This document shows positions 33,786-42,882 of a stretch of DNA of 64,000 nt, piece by piece. The notes beneath the pieces were generated by a model. It made no database searches and was not told the DNA's origin. It saw only the letters and a program-made list of their open reading frames with translations. The stretch's first letter is position 1; every line of letters begins with the position of its first letter. The position numbers and the translations under genes were made by a program. This DNA is from Duganella sp. sic0402 (GTDB lineage Bacteria > Pseudomonadota > Gammaproteobacteria > Burkholderiales > Burkholderiaceae_D): NCBI RefSeq assembly GCF_019219065.1, contig NZ_JAHUWK010000012.1, forward strand, positions 1 through 64,000, read 5' to 3'.

Positions 33786-36752
33786 TTATCGATAGGCGGG
33801 CCCGGCACGCAGGGTCAGCACCACGGCGGTGCCGCTGCCGGGCGTGCTGTGGATCGCCAGTCTGGCGCCGATGCGGGCGGCCCGCTCGCGCATGCCGGCC
33901 AAGCCCCAGTGACGTTCACGCTGGCCGGTCTTGCGCACCTCCTCGCCCAGGCCTTTGCCCTGGTCGCGCACTTCCAGCGTAAAGTCGGCTGCGCCATAAG
34001 TTAGCTGCACGGTCACCGTATCACTGCCGGAATGGCGCAGCGCGTTGAGCACCGCTTCGCGGGCGATGGCGAATAACTCGTCCTGGACTTCCGGCTGCAG
34101 CGCGCGCCGCTCGCCCAGCTCTTGCAGCGTGAAGCTCACGCCGTGCTGGACGGCTGCCGCGCGGCAGCTGATGTTGAGCGCTTCCGCCAGCTCGCCGCGG
34201 CAGACCTGGTTGACGCGCAAGTCCATCAGCTGCTCGCGGCCTTCCTCGGCCACGGCGTCGGCGGCGTCGAGCGCGTCGTCGATCTTCTGCTGTACCTTGT
34301 CGTTCTTCGGCAGGTGGGCCTTGATGCTGTGCACATTCATGATCAGGCCCTGCACGCTTTGCAGGAAGGTGTCGTGCAAGGTGCGGGCGATGCGTTCGCG
34401 CTCATCCAGCCGGGTGCGCATGCGTTCGATCACGCGCGAGGTCATGCGCGCCAGCCGCCACAGGTACAGCAGGTACAGGCCCCCCCCCAGCAGCGCCACG
34501 CAGGCCAGCTTGAACCAGTCGGTCTGGTAGAACGCCGGCGCGATGCTGAAATTCAGGCTGGCCGGCGCCACGCTCCACAGGCCATCCTCATTGGCGGCCA
34601 TCACCTCGAAGCGGTAGTCGCCGGGGCCGAGGTTGGTGTAGAAGGCCTGGCGCAGTGCGCCGGTGTCGCGCCACTCATGGTCCTGGCCGATCAGGCGGAT
34701 GCGGAAGCGCGCCCGCTCCGGAATCGACAGCACGGCGGCGGTGAAGTCGATATGCAGATTCTGGGTATGCCGTGGCAGCTCCAGCCCCTGCCGGATGCGG
34801 TAGCGCTGGCGGTCGGTGGAAAGCCAGGTGATCAGCGGCGTCGGCGCCACCGGGTTGCGGGCAATGTGGCGCGGGTCGATCAGGCCGACGCTGCTGGAGG
34901 TGGCGTACCACAAGCGGCCGTCGCCGGCCTCGATCAGCGTGTTGAGCGGGCGCAGCTGCTGGGCTGCGCCCTCGTAGCCATCGAGGAAATCGAAGCGCTC
35001 GGCCGCCACCCGGTCCTGGCCATTCTCCAGCGCGTTCGCCAGCTCGGCGGCGCCGATGCGCACCAGGCCGTCCACCTGTTGCAGCCACAGCTCGCCAGCC
35101 GCCGTCTCGACGATGCCGGAGATGCCGGTAAATGGCTTGCCGGCGCTGTCGCTGAGGGGGATGAAGCGTCCCTGGTGGAAGTGCGCCAGCCCCTGGTCGC
35201 CGCCGACCCATAGCGTGCCGCGCTGGCTGAACATGGTCAGCACATTGCCGACCACCAGGCCGTCGGCGTGGCCGAACTGCTGGATCTTGCCCTTGTGTAG
35301 CATGGCCATGCTGTTCGCGGTGTAGCCGAACCAGATTCTTTGCTGGGCATCGGCGTGCAGCGCCAGCGCGTTGCGTCCGGCCAGTTCGGCATGGCCGCCA
35401 CCGGCTTGCCACACGCCGTCGCGGTAGGTATGCACGCCGCGCCGCGCGATCGACATCCACAGCCGGCCGTCGTCCGTCACCGCCAGTGCCTGCATTGGTT
35501 GCCCTTGCAGCGACGGCGGACGCGCCCAGCGCTCTACCTTGCCATTGCTGCGTTTCCATAGCGAGTGCGGGTCGCCGAACCACAGCGTGCCGTCGGCGCC
35601 GCGCGTGGCGGCGGTAGCGGATTCCATATCGCTGGCAATCCGAGCGCCATCCGGGGCGATGGCGAAGGTGGGCGGCGAAATCGGATCGCGCGACGAGTGG
35701 CTGCTGATCCACACCTCGCCATCCGGGCCGGCGATGATGCTGAAATCGGTGCTGCCATTCGGCATATCCTGCACCATCAGGCGATTTTCGCGGATGCGGT
35801 CGATGCCGTTCTCGGTCATGAACCACAGATTGCCTTCGCGGTCGTCGAACGGCGCCCTGAACACGCGCACGGCGCTGAAATCGTGCGGCGCCAGCAACTG
35901 CTTCTTCAGGTGCAGGTCGGGCGTGTACAGGCGCATGCCATCGCCGGGACCGATCCACCAGCCGTTGCGCCGGTCGCGGTGGACGCTATACGGCGTCCCG
36001 CCGGTTGGCGGCAGATGCAGCGGTGTTACCGTGTCGCTGAGCGGATCAAATATCCGTGGTGCTTCGCCGAACTTGAAGATGATGGCCTTACCGCTGGCGT
36101 CCAGCTGGCTGCGCTGCATGCTGCCAAACTCGTCCACTTTGCGGAAGCTGTGGGTGCCGGGCGGGCTGCGGAACAGGCCCCTGATATGGGTGACCAGCAG
36201 GCTGCCGTCATGCAGCACATTCAGCGTCGGCTGGTCGCTGGCCGGCAAGCCGTCGGCCGGAGACACCTGCCGCCACTGCACGCCATCCAGCCAGAAGATG
36301 CCGGCCGGGCTGGAAAACCAATATCGGCCATCGCCGGTTTTACCGAATTGCAGGATGGCGCTGGCGGGGGCGCCATCCGCCTCGCCGTAATGGCGCACCT
36401 TGCCATGCTCGAAGACGCTGATGCCGCCATGTTCATAGCCGACCCACAGCGCGTCGCCAAATAGCGCCAGTGCGTGCACATTCGGTGACAGCAACGGGTG
36501 GCCGGCGATTTCGTCTACCCGCTCGAAGCGCACGCCGTCAAAGCGGTACAGTCCGTCGGAAGCGCCAAACCACAGCATGCCCGAGCGGTCCTGCAACACC
36601 GCGCTGGCGTCGGACGGCGCGCCGTCGCGCTTGATCCAGGCCTGATGTGACAGGCTGGAGCGCCAGAATGGCAGCGGCTCGGCGTGCGCCGCAGGCAGGG
36701 CGGCCGCCGTCAGCGACAGGAGTAATAGTGGCTTGAACCAGAAACCAGTCAT
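33786..36752 (-). CDS. Propeller-type sensor histidine kinase (Reg_prop, Y_Y_Y, HisKA_3)
   Basis: A 988-residue sensor. Signal peptide (LLLLSLTAAALPAAHAE), then about 650 residues of two-component-regulator propeller repeats (QDRSGMLWFGASDGLYRFDG, EGNLWFMTENGIDRI and similar), a Y_Y_Y domain (RFRIRLIGQDHEW, GDYRFEVMAANEDGLW), one membrane helix (LACVALLGGGLYLLYL) and a cytoplasmic kinase with the phospho-acceptor His in RIARTLHDTFLQSVQG, then an HATPase domain ending GLAGMRERAARIGARLAIHS. The propeller probably senses a periplasmic ligand, often a carbohydrate in this architecture. The gene contains a nine-G tract at the membrane helix (34480-34488). Confidence 0.9.
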   Translation of the reverse strand: MTGFWFKPLLLLSLTAAALPAAHAEPLPFWRSSLSHQAWIKRDGAPSDASAVLQDRSGMLWFGASDGLYRFDGVRFERVDEIAGHPLLSPNVHALALFGDALWVGYEHGGISVFEHGKVRHYGEADGAPASAILQFGKTGDGRYWFSSPAGIFWLDGVQWRQVSPADGLPASDQPTLNVLHDGSLLVTHIRGLFRSPPGTHSFRKVDEFGSMQRSQLDASGKAIIFKFGEAPRIFDPLSDTVTPLHLPPTGGTPYSVHRDRRNGWWIGPGDGMRLYTPDLHLKKQLLAPHDFSAVRVFRAPFDDREGNLWFMTENGIDRIRENRLMVQDMPNGSTDFSIIAGPDGEVWISSHSSRDPISPPTFAIAPDGARIASDMESATAATRGADGTLWFGDPHSLWKRSNGKVERWARPPSLQGQPMQALAVTDDGRLWMSIARRGVHTYRDGVWQAGGGHAELAGRNALALHADAQQRIWFGYTANSMAMLHKGKIQQFGHADGLVVGNVLTMFSQRGTLWVGGDQGLAHFHQGRFIPLSDSAGKPFTGISGIVETAAGELWLQQVDGLVRIGAAELANALENGQDRVAAERFDFLDGYEGAAQQLRPLNTLIEAGDGRLWYATSSSVGLIDPRHIARNPVAPTPLITWLSTDRQRYRIRQGLELPRHTQNLHIDFTAAVLSIPERARFRIRLIGQDHEWRDTGALRQAFYTNLGPGDYRFEVMAANEDGLWSVAPASLNFSIAPAFYQTDWFKLACVALLGGGLYLLYLWRLARMTSRVIERMRTRLDERERIARTLHDTFLQSVQGLIMNVHSIKAHLPKNDKVQQKIDDALDAADAVAEEGREQLMDLRVNQVCRGELAEALNISCRAAAVQHGVSFTLQELGERRALQPEVQDELFAIAREAVLNALRHSGSDTVTVQLTYGAADFTLEVRDQGKGLGEEVRKTGQRERHWGLAGMRERAARIGARLAIHSTPGSGTAVVLTLRAGPAYR
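34480..34488. repeat. Nine-base C/G homopolymer in the kinase gene
   Basis: Nine consecutive C on the plus strand (G9 in the coding strand) encode the Gly-Gly-Gly of LLGGGLYLL. Insertion or loss of one base would frame-shift the kinase after the propeller, removing its catalytic part. The paralogue has no such tract at the same place. Confidence 0.85.
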
Positions 36753-36832
36753 GCAGGTGGATTGCTATGGGATAGGAAAACAATATTACAACATTGATTC
36801 CCCACGCTCAATGGTAGAGCCGCATGCGGTGC

Positions 36833-39823
36833 TCAGCGATACGCCAGCGCGGCGCGCAGCGTCACCACCACGCGGGTGCCGGCGCCAGGCGTGCTGTGGA
36901 TCGCCAGCTTGGCGCCGATGCGGGCGGCCCGCTCGCGCATGCCGGCCAGGCCCCAGTGGCGTTCGCGCTGGCCGGTCTTGCGCACCTCGTCGTCCAGGCC
37001 TTTGCCCTGGTCGCTCACTTCCAGCGTGAAGGCCGCCGCGCCATAGCTCAGCTGCGCCGTCACCGTAGCGCTGCCTGAGTGACGCAAGGCGTTGACGATG
37101 GCCTCGCGGCCGATGGCGAACAGCTCGTCCTGGACCTCGGGTACCAGCGCGCGCCGCTGGCCTTGCTCGTGCAGCGCGAAACTCACGCTGTGCAGCTCGG
37201 CCGCAGCGCAGCCGGATGCCGCCAGCGCCGTCGCCAGGTCGTCGCGGCACAGGTGCTGGGCGCGCAAGGCCATCAGCTGATCGCGGCCCTCCTTGGCGAC
37301 GGCGTCGGCGGCGTCCAGCGCGTCGTCGATCTTCTGTTGAGCGACCGTATTGCCCGGCAGCGCGGACTTGATGCTGTGGAAGCGCAGGCTCAGACCCTGC
37401 ACGCTTTGCAGGAAAGTGTCGTGCAGCGTGCGGGCGATGCGTTCGCGCTCATCCAGCCGGGTGCGCATGCGCTCCAGCAGCCGTGCGGTGGTGCGCGCCA
37501 GCCGCCAGCGGTGCAGCAGATACAGGGCAGCCGCCGCCACCGCCGCGCACAGCAGCTTGAACCACACCGTCTGCACCAGCGTCGGCGGCACCACCAGCGT
37601 CACACTGGCACCATCGGTGTTCCACACGCTATCTTCGTTGGCGGCTACCACGCGGAAGCGGTAACTGCCCGGCGCCAGCGTGGTGTAAAACGCTGAACGG
37701 CGATTGCCGGCCTCGCGCCAGTGCGTATCTACACCTTCCAGCATGTAGCGGAACTGCACTCGCTGCGGCAACGTCAGGCTCAGCGCGGTGTAGTCGATGC
37801 GCACGCTCTCCGGCGATGGCGGCAGTTGCACTTCCGTCTGCGTAGGCAGCAATGGCTGCGCCGCGTTGTCTGACCAGATTCCGGTGATATACACCGGTGG
37901 CGGCGAGGGATTGGTCCGGTAGCGCTGCGGGTCCAGCCGGTACACGCCGCTGGTCGTGGCAAACAGCAGCTCACCGGTGCTGAGCCGGGTCAGCCGTGGC
38001 GTGGATGACTCGCTCGACGAGATGCCGCGCACGCCGTCATTGAAATTGAACTGCACCACGCGCACCGCATAGTCAGGCTGCTGCATGGCCTGGGCCATTT
38101 CTCTGGCATCAATCGCCTGCAGGCCTTGCGAAGAATTAAGCCACACGCCGCCATCGGGCGCTAGCAGCACGCCCTTCACACCGGAAAAGCGCGCCTCGCT
38201 AGCGCCTTTCAGCGATCGGAACAGCTGGCCATCAAACCACATCAAGCCGGGCTGGCCGCCCACCAGGACGCCATTGCGATATGGCGTGATGGCGTCGATC
38301 GCCCCCAGCTTCAGTCCTTCCTGAGCGCCGAGTTTGGTTACCTTGCCTCCCTCCAGCTTGAACACTGTGTTGTCCATGGTGCCGAACCACAGGCGGCCAG
38401 CGGTGTCGGCCGTCATGCTCAGCACGACCGCCTTGTCCAGCTCGGGCATGCCGCCCAAGGCGGTCCAGGCGCCATCCTTCAGCCGGAACACGCCGCGGCC
38501 AGCAAACGACACCCACAGACCGCCGTCGCCATCCATGACCATATCGAGTATGACAATGAAGCGACGTTTGCCGATATCTTCCGGTGGCGGAATGCCCACA
38601 CGCTGGCTGCCATTGACCTGCCACAGGCCGTCGCGTGCGCCGCTCCATACCTGGCCGCGCGGATCGCGATACAGCACCTTCACCAAGGTTGCGTCACCGC
38701 CGCCTGGGCCATACTGCACGGGCGTGGCGTCCAGCGCGGGATAGTAATACTGATCGATCCAGGCATCGCCATGGCTGCCGGCCAGCAAGGGGGCGCCAAA
38801 GGTCATCATCGGCGCCAACTGCGCCTCCTGCACGCGGCGCGGACGGAACTGATCCAGGCCCTCGGGCGTGGCAACCCAGATATTGCCCTCACGGTCCTGC
38901 TGTAGCGCCCACACCGACGCCCCGCTCAGTCCCTGCTGCATGCTGAACTCGCGCACGATGGTCTTGCCGCCTTCAAACGTCAGCTGGCGCACCCCCTCGT
39001 CCCCGGACAACCACAGATTGCCAGCGCGGTCGAACATGAACTTGATGCTGTCGGCCATCGACATATCCGGCACGGCGGCCTTGCTGTCTGGTGGTGCGTA
39101 CAAGAGCTGCATGCCGCGACCACCGGGCTCGGATGCCCACACCCGGCCATCCGGTGTTTCCTCCAGCCGGCCGGCAACTTGCCGGTCCATCACCTTGCTA
39201 AATACCTTGGCGCCGGCCGGGCGAGAGAACAGGCCGGCGGTGCTCAGCAGCCAGAATGTGCCACGCCGGTCCTGCATCAAATCGAGGGCCGCGAATTTGG
39301 ACGGCAGGCCGACTGCGGCATTGGCATCGTGCCAGCGCTTGGCGCCCGGTTCCAGCTGGTGGATACCGATCGAGCTTGCAACCCATAAGCGCCCGTTGGC
39401 TTCCTGTACCACTTTGTAGAACGAAGCACGCGGCAGGCCATCTGCATCGCCGTAAGTTGTCGCCACACCATCCTGCAATAATGCCAAACTGGCCCCGTCA
39501 GACGAGATCCACAAGCGGCCGTCGGACAGGCGTCCCATGGCCAGAACCCCGCCGCTGAAGAGGCTGCCTGAGCGTGGCTGGTACAACTCGAATTTGGCGC
39601 CGTCAAAACGATACAGGCCCTCGTCGCCACCCAGTAGCAGCCAGCCGTCGGCGGTCTGTTCGATGTCCCGGATGTTGGGCGGCACGCCATCGCGCGCAGT
39701 CCATGCGGTGTGCTGCAATTCGATGGAGGCTGGGACATGCTTTGGGGCCGGCTTGGCGATTGCGGGCTGCGCGACGCTCGACGCCAGCCAAGCCGTTATT
39801 ACCACTGCCAGGATTTTTTTCAT
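36833..39823 (-). CDS. Second propeller-type sensor histidine kinase, paralogue of the first
   Basis: The Met at 39823 (MKKILAVVITAWLASSVAQ) starts a signal peptide; 996 residues in the same domain order as the previous kinase: propeller repeats (QTADGWLLLGGDEGLYRFDG, DREGNIWVATPEGLDQF), Y_Y_Y (GSYRFRVVAANEDSVWN), membrane helix, HisKA_3 with RIARTLHDTFLQSVQG and an HATPase domain. The kinase parts of the two genes are nearly identical (over 90% by eye across 140 bases), while the sensor parts differ. That indicates duplication with sensor divergence, both feeding the response regulator downstream. Confidence 0.9.
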   Translation of the reverse strand: MKKILAVVITAWLASSVAQPAIAKPAPKHVPASIELQHTAWTARDGVPPNIRDIEQTADGWLLLGGDEGLYRFDGAKFELYQPRSGSLFSGGVLAMGRLSDGRLWISSDGASLALLQDGVATTYGDADGLPRASFYKVVQEANGRLWVASSIGIHQLEPGAKRWHDANAAVGLPSKFAALDLMQDRRGTFWLLSTAGLFSRPAGAKVFSKVMDRQVAGRLEETPDGRVWASEPGGRGMQLLYAPPDSKAAVPDMSMADSIKFMFDRAGNLWLSGDEGVRQLTFEGGKTIVREFSMQQGLSGASVWALQQDREGNIWVATPEGLDQFRPRRVQEAQLAPMMTFGAPLLAGSHGDAWIDQYYYPALDATPVQYGPGGGDATLVKVLYRDPRGQVWSGARDGLWQVNGSQRVGIPPPEDIGKRRFIVILDMVMDGDGGLWVSFAGRGVFRLKDGAWTALGGMPELDKAVVLSMTADTAGRLWFGTMDNTVFKLEGGKVTKLGAQEGLKLGAIDAITPYRNGVLVGGQPGLMWFDGQLFRSLKGASEARFSGVKGVLLAPDGGVWLNSSQGLQAIDAREMAQAMQQPDYAVRVVQFNFNDGVRGISSSESSTPRLTRLSTGELLFATTSGVYRLDPQRYRTNPSPPPVYITGIWSDNAAQPLLPTQTEVQLPPSPESVRIDYTALSLTLPQRVQFRYMLEGVDTHWREAGNRRSAFYTTLAPGSYRFRVVAANEDSVWNTDGASVTLVVPPTLVQTVWFKLLCAAVAAAALYLLHRWRLARTTARLLERMRTRLDERERIARTLHDTFLQSVQGLSLRFHSIKSALPGNTVAQQKIDDALDAADAVAKEGRDQLMALRAQHLCRDDLATALAASGCAAAELHSVSFALHEQGQRRALVPEVQDELFAIGREAIVNALRHSGSATVTAQLSYGAAAFTLEVSDQGKGLDDEVRKTGQRERHWGLAGMRERAARIGAKLAIHSTPGAGTRVVVTLRAALAYR

Positions 39824-39950
39824 CGTTATCGTCAGGGTGGGGCGCTGCTCGGCATTATGCAACGCTGTTCCCTCTGCGGCGCGGTCCACCTACTTATGGC
39901 AGATGCACACGTCCGGCTTGGACGGTGGATTATCTCTGCCGCTAGATGTC

Positions 39951-40058
39951 CTATTCGACTGGGATGTCGTTTTTGAATGTAAATTCCCCTACGCTTGGCG
40001 CCAAGTTCTCAGCGCTGGCGACTTCGACGACAGTGCTGGTCACGTAAGGATTGGTCAT
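39951..40058 (-). CDS. Candidate 35-residue small ORF
   Basis: An ATG at 40058 opens 35 codons to a stop at 39951: protein-like composition (MTNPYVTSTVVEVASAEN). It lies 24 bases after the 76-residue gene on the same strand, so they could be one unit. No ribosome site and no family recognised; it might be the tail of a lost gene. Bases 39824-39950 upstream of the kinase hold nothing recognisable. Confidence 0.25.
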   Translation of the reverse strand: MTNPYVTSTVVEVASAENLAPSVGEFTFKNDIPVE

Positions 40059-40082
40059 CAAAAACAAGGCCGCATGGTGCTA

Positions 40083-40313
40083 TCAGGTCGTGAAGGGCCA
40101 AACCTTGGGATGTTGTTCAATCCATTCCCTCGCCCATTGGAAGCATGCATCGTTAGCGTTGACCGGCGAGTTATCACGAGATATAGACGCGAACTCCGTA
40201 TGGCGCAGAGGCCCCGAGCTACCGCTAAAGATTTCAATGCGGTGGACGCCGTCACCGCAACGTTCATCACGCTCTACGTTGACGCGATGTCCTCTGTATA
40301 TTTGGCTTGACAT
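40083..40313 (-). CDS. Conserved-looking 76-residue protein of unknown function
   Basis: The ATG at 40313 has a strong GAAGGAG site. The 76 residues open MSSQIYRGHRVNVE and close LRHTEFASISRDN ... ACFQWAREWIEQHP. Cytoplasmic by composition. Short proteins with an LRH-EF core and a terminal WAR-WI--HP helix occur in betaproteobacteria without an assigned role. It lies in an otherwise decayed region next to a LysR fragment and IS debris; an accessory gene is likely. Confidence 0.55.
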   Translation of the reverse strand: MSSQIYRGHRVNVERDERCGDGVHRIEIFSGSSGPLRHTEFASISRDNSPVNANDACFQWAREWIEQHPKVWPFTT

Positions 40314-40461
40314 GGAGGCTCCTTCACTAAGCAACGTGCAATCTCATAGATACTAACAGCGGACGTTTCCGCACGTCCCATAGTATTTCCGTTAACCAGA
40401 GAGTGTCTTGGCGCATGAACGCTATGGCTCATCCTTGCGCAATCATCTTCACGCTACGCGA

Positions 40462-40640
40462 TCAGGTACCTTCCGGCCCATCAAGTGTCCAATGAGTACG
40501 CAGCTCGGTGTGTGAAAAATTCAGGCACTCGTGTCGGGCCAAATCCTGAGGCACTTTGATGACGGAGTGGGTGTACAGATAGGACGGTGCAGCGCACAGG
40601 ACGAGCTCATAGGGCGCGAGAACGCGTGCGATTTTCTTGC
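40462..40640 (-). pseudogene. Fragment of a LysR-regulator effector domain
   Basis: Minus-strand translation gives RVLAPYELVLCAAPSYL then VPQDLARHECLNFSHTEL and HWTLDGPEG before a TGA at 40462-40464. These are standard LysR effector-domain segments (central strand, the ARHECL helix and the following W-L-DG-EG turn). There is no N-terminal helix-turn-helix and no C-terminal half. The flanking 40314-40461 contains further stops and no recognisable domain. A relic of a regulator gene disrupted by the nearby IS insertions is likely. Confidence 0.7.
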
Positions 40641-40661
40641 GACATGCTCAATATATTGTTC

Positions 40662-40842
40662 GTTCAAGTTCATATTCGCGCGTGCCAACAACAAATGGCA
40701 GGTCGGAATATTAACTTAAACGGCCTATCAATAAAATCACATAGTTAGGAAAACCTATGCTTAGAAAGTGACTGCGATTAACTTGAACACAAAAGGGGGT
40801 CGCCAAACTTTGCCGTCACGCCCAGGAATATTAACTTGAACA
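40662..40842. repeat. Cluster of short repeats with TTAACTTGAAC core
   Basis: Related 16-19 base units occur at 40705-40723 (GGAATATTAACTTAAACGG), 40774-40789, 40825-40842 (GGAATATTAACTTGAACA) and, inverted, at 40662-40677. Multiple such end repeats are typical of transposon termini. No transposase gene remains with them. The rest of 40640-40906 shows no coding signal. Confidence 0.5.
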
Positions 40843-40906
40843 ACTGCGATGGTAAGGTTTTCGTTTACGCTCAGAATGAGCTGACCTACGACTGCCGTGT
40901 GGTGCG

Positions 40907-41384
40907 TTGTTGATTTGCGCAGAAAATTGACCCACTTTACCCAGTAATTTGCAACTGAATCTGACCCACGTGAAGAGCACAATTCGACCTGTCTCATCGG
41001 CAGGAGAACGGAGTGATCGACGTGGCTTTACTAGGCATAATTCGACGCTGGCACATTCGTGACCAGATTCCCCTACGGGAGATTGCCCGACGTCTCGGCA
41101 TCTCACGCAATACAGTCCGACGTTATCTACGATCGGAAATGACTGAGCCCAGCTATGCCGAGCGGCGTATAGCGAGCCGGCTAGACAAATACTCTCTGCA
41201 ATTATCAGGATGGCTCAAGGCCGAAGCAAGCAAGCCGCGCAAGCAGCGCCGCAGTTTGAAACAGATCCACGCGGACCTGAAAGAACTCGGTTATGAGGGG
41301 TCGTATGACCGCGTGGCAGCGTTTGCCAGGCAGTGGAAGGCGGGGCAAACTGAGTGGTCAATTCATCGAGCAAACGAACAGTGA
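40907..41384 (+). mobile_element. istA: Truncated IS21-family element: left end and 5' part of istA
   Basis: A TGTTGATTTGCG end with two TGACCCAC-containing repeats (40937 and about 40967) precedes a GTG start at 41013 with a GGAG site. The ORF encodes 123 residues of an IstA transposase: HIRDQIPLREIARRLGISRNTVRRYL (helix-turn-helix, read in parts), RKQRRSLKQIHADLKELGY. A full IstA has about 500 residues, with the DDE core later. Here it stops at 41384, and no istB follows. The element is a dead fragment. Confidence 0.82.
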
Positions 41385-41422
41385 CGCTCCAGATCGCACC
41401 GCTAATTGGCAGTTTTACCCAG

Positions 41423-41893
41423 CTAAAGACGGCTGGCCTTCACCTCCCGCCGGATTTCGACTAAGACGGCGTCGACGGCAGAAGAATAGTCGTCGCACAT
41501 ATGGCTGCTAAAGTGGCGCTCCTCAGGAGAGCCGGAATCGACGTCGACAAGTTGCAGCGCAAAACTAAACCGGAGTTTGAGCTCGCCGTCCGGCCCCTCT
41601 AGAATTTCATTCACAATGACCCCATCCGCCGGGCCCGAAAGACGTGTGAACACGGTTTTCTTCGGCGGATAAAAAGTGACCCGCTCGCGTGCGGCTTTAC
41701 CGCGTATTGCGACGTCACGGATGAGCCCAGCTTCAGTGTCCTCGACGACCTGGCAGCGCGTCATCGCAGGAATAAAGGGCACGCCATTGCGTGCTTTGCG
41801 TTGTAATCCGGCCCACACCTGGGCGCGGGTTAGCAGTGGATCGCCTTGCTCACGAAAGCGGTTTACCGAGATTTCTTTGACTGCATAGATCAT
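41423..41893 (-). CDS. DUF1857/AtaL-like SRPBCC family protein
   Basis: The ATG at 41893 (MIYAVKEISVNRF) follows a G-rich site and gives 156 residues; an upstream Met adds 11. LLTRAQVWAGLQRKARNGVPFIPAMTRC, then VREV-like IRDVAIRGKAARERVTFYPPKKTVF and a C-terminal DDYSSAVDAVLVEIRRE match the DUF1857/AtaL SRPBCC group. Those proteins bind hydrophobic ligands; their role is unknown. The 51-base module at 41945-41995 upstream is repeated at the promoter of the SDR operon, so the gene is likely co-regulated with it by the LysR gene between them. Confidence 0.78.
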   Translation of the reverse strand: MIYAVKEISVNRFREQGDPLLTRAQVWAGLQRKARNGVPFIPAMTRCQVVEDTEAGLIRDVAIRGKAARERVTFYPPKKTVFTRLSGPADGVIVNEILEGPDGELKLRFSFALQLVDVDSGSPEERHFSSHMCDDYSSAVDAVLVEIRREVKASRL

Positions 41894-41944
41894 ATTCCCC
41901 CCATTGAAGATGTGCGACCCGAGCATGATCCGTCAAAACTAGCA

Positions 41945-41995
41945 TGGGATAAATGGGGGCAGATGGGATTGATTGATCCAAAACTGGCGTAATCC
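41945..41995 (-). promoter_or_regulatory. 51-bp operator module, copy A (upstream of the DUF1857 gene)
   Basis: On the minus strand this reads GATTACGCCA, TTTTGGATCAATC, ATCCCAT, a CCC and TTTATCCCA in order. It is the partner of 42883-42933 with about 42 of 51 bases alike. It lies 52 bases before the DUF1857 start. Confidence 0.65.
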
Positions 41996-42009
41996 AGTGT
42001 CATCAATAA

Positions 42010-42882
42010 CTACCGGCGCAAATTCGCCTGTAGGAACTCGATAAAGCGCTGGGTTTTGGCTGGTAACAAGCGTGTTTCCGTAATCGCATACACGGGCGTG
42101 GACTGGCCATGCCACTCAGGTAGCACACGCTGCAGGCGGCCGGCAGCCAACTCTTCTGCCGCAACTTCTTCGGGCAGCATGATGATGCCCAGATCCAGGG
42201 TGGCCAACCGCCTGAACATCCCTACGCTGTTGACCAGGAAGCGGCCGGCGACATCCACTTCAATCGTCTCTGCTTCGCGGTGAAGAGTCCAGCGACCTGA
42301 CTTCGGAAAGCCCAGACACTCGTGCCGTACCAGATCGGTTGGATGCTCAGGTACGCCATTTTGCGCGAGATATTGCGGTGACGCGTATAGCTGTACCGAC
42401 AAACGGGCCAGCAGCCGGGCGATCAGGTTGGAATCGGATTGTTCGCCCATACGGATAGCGATGTCAAAGGGCTCAGTGACCAGATCGACTCTGCGCGGCG
42501 TCAAATCAAATTCGAAGGTAATGCCCGGAAACCGCCGCGAGAACTCGGCGATCAGCGGCGCCATGTAGATCGTGGCGAAGTCCACCGGCAAGGAGGCACG
42601 CAATATGCCAGTCGGCTGCGCCAGCATTTCACCCAACTGTTCGTGTGCGATACGCGCTTCGTCCACGATGCGCCGGCAGCGTTCGTAGTACAGCTGCCCG
42701 GCTTCAGTGAGCTCGACTTTGCGGGTAGTCCGGTGTAGCAGCCGCAGGCCAATATGTTTCTCTAGCGCCGCAATACGCCGCGACAAAGTCGAGTTCGGTA
42801 TGCCCGAGACGTCCGCCGCGCGGCGGAAGTTCAAGGTACTCGCGACCTCGATAAACAAGGCCATGTCGTTTAGTAATTCCAT
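42010..42882 (-). CDS. LysR-family regulator of the flanking SDR/OYE operon
   Basis: A 290-residue LysR protein, helix-turn-helix at residues 5-62 (LNDMALFIEVASTLNFRRAA, SGIPNSTLSRRIAALEKHIG) with an effector domain beyond (GILRASLPVDFATIYMAP). It belongs to the large branch with FDLTPRRVDLVTEPFDIAIRMG. It lies between the two copies of one 51-base module, one starting immediately before its own ATG. That suggests autoregulation plus control of both the DUF1857 gene and the rightward operon. The inducer is probably a quinone or other electrophile, inferred from the operon's enzymes. Confidence 0.88.
   Translation of the reverse strand: MELLNDMALFIEVASTLNFRRAADVSGIPNSTLSRRIAALEKHIGLRLLHRTTRKVELTEAGQLYYERCRRIVDEARIAHEQLGEMLAQPTGILRASLPVDFATIYMAPLIAEFSRRFPGITFEFDLTPRRVDLVTEPFDIAIRMGEQSDSNLIARLLARLSVQLYASPQYLAQNGVPEHPTDLVRHECLGFPKSGRWTLHREAETIEVDVAGRFLVNSVGMFRRLATLDLGIIMLPEEVAAEELAAGRLQRVLPEWHGQSTPVYAITETRLLPAKTQRFIEFLQANLRR

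Noticed and set aside
39537..40310. A 257-codon plus-strand frame over the kinase start
   Set aside because: The first third is antisense to the kinase and the remainder overlaps the 76-residue gene antisense; no domain.
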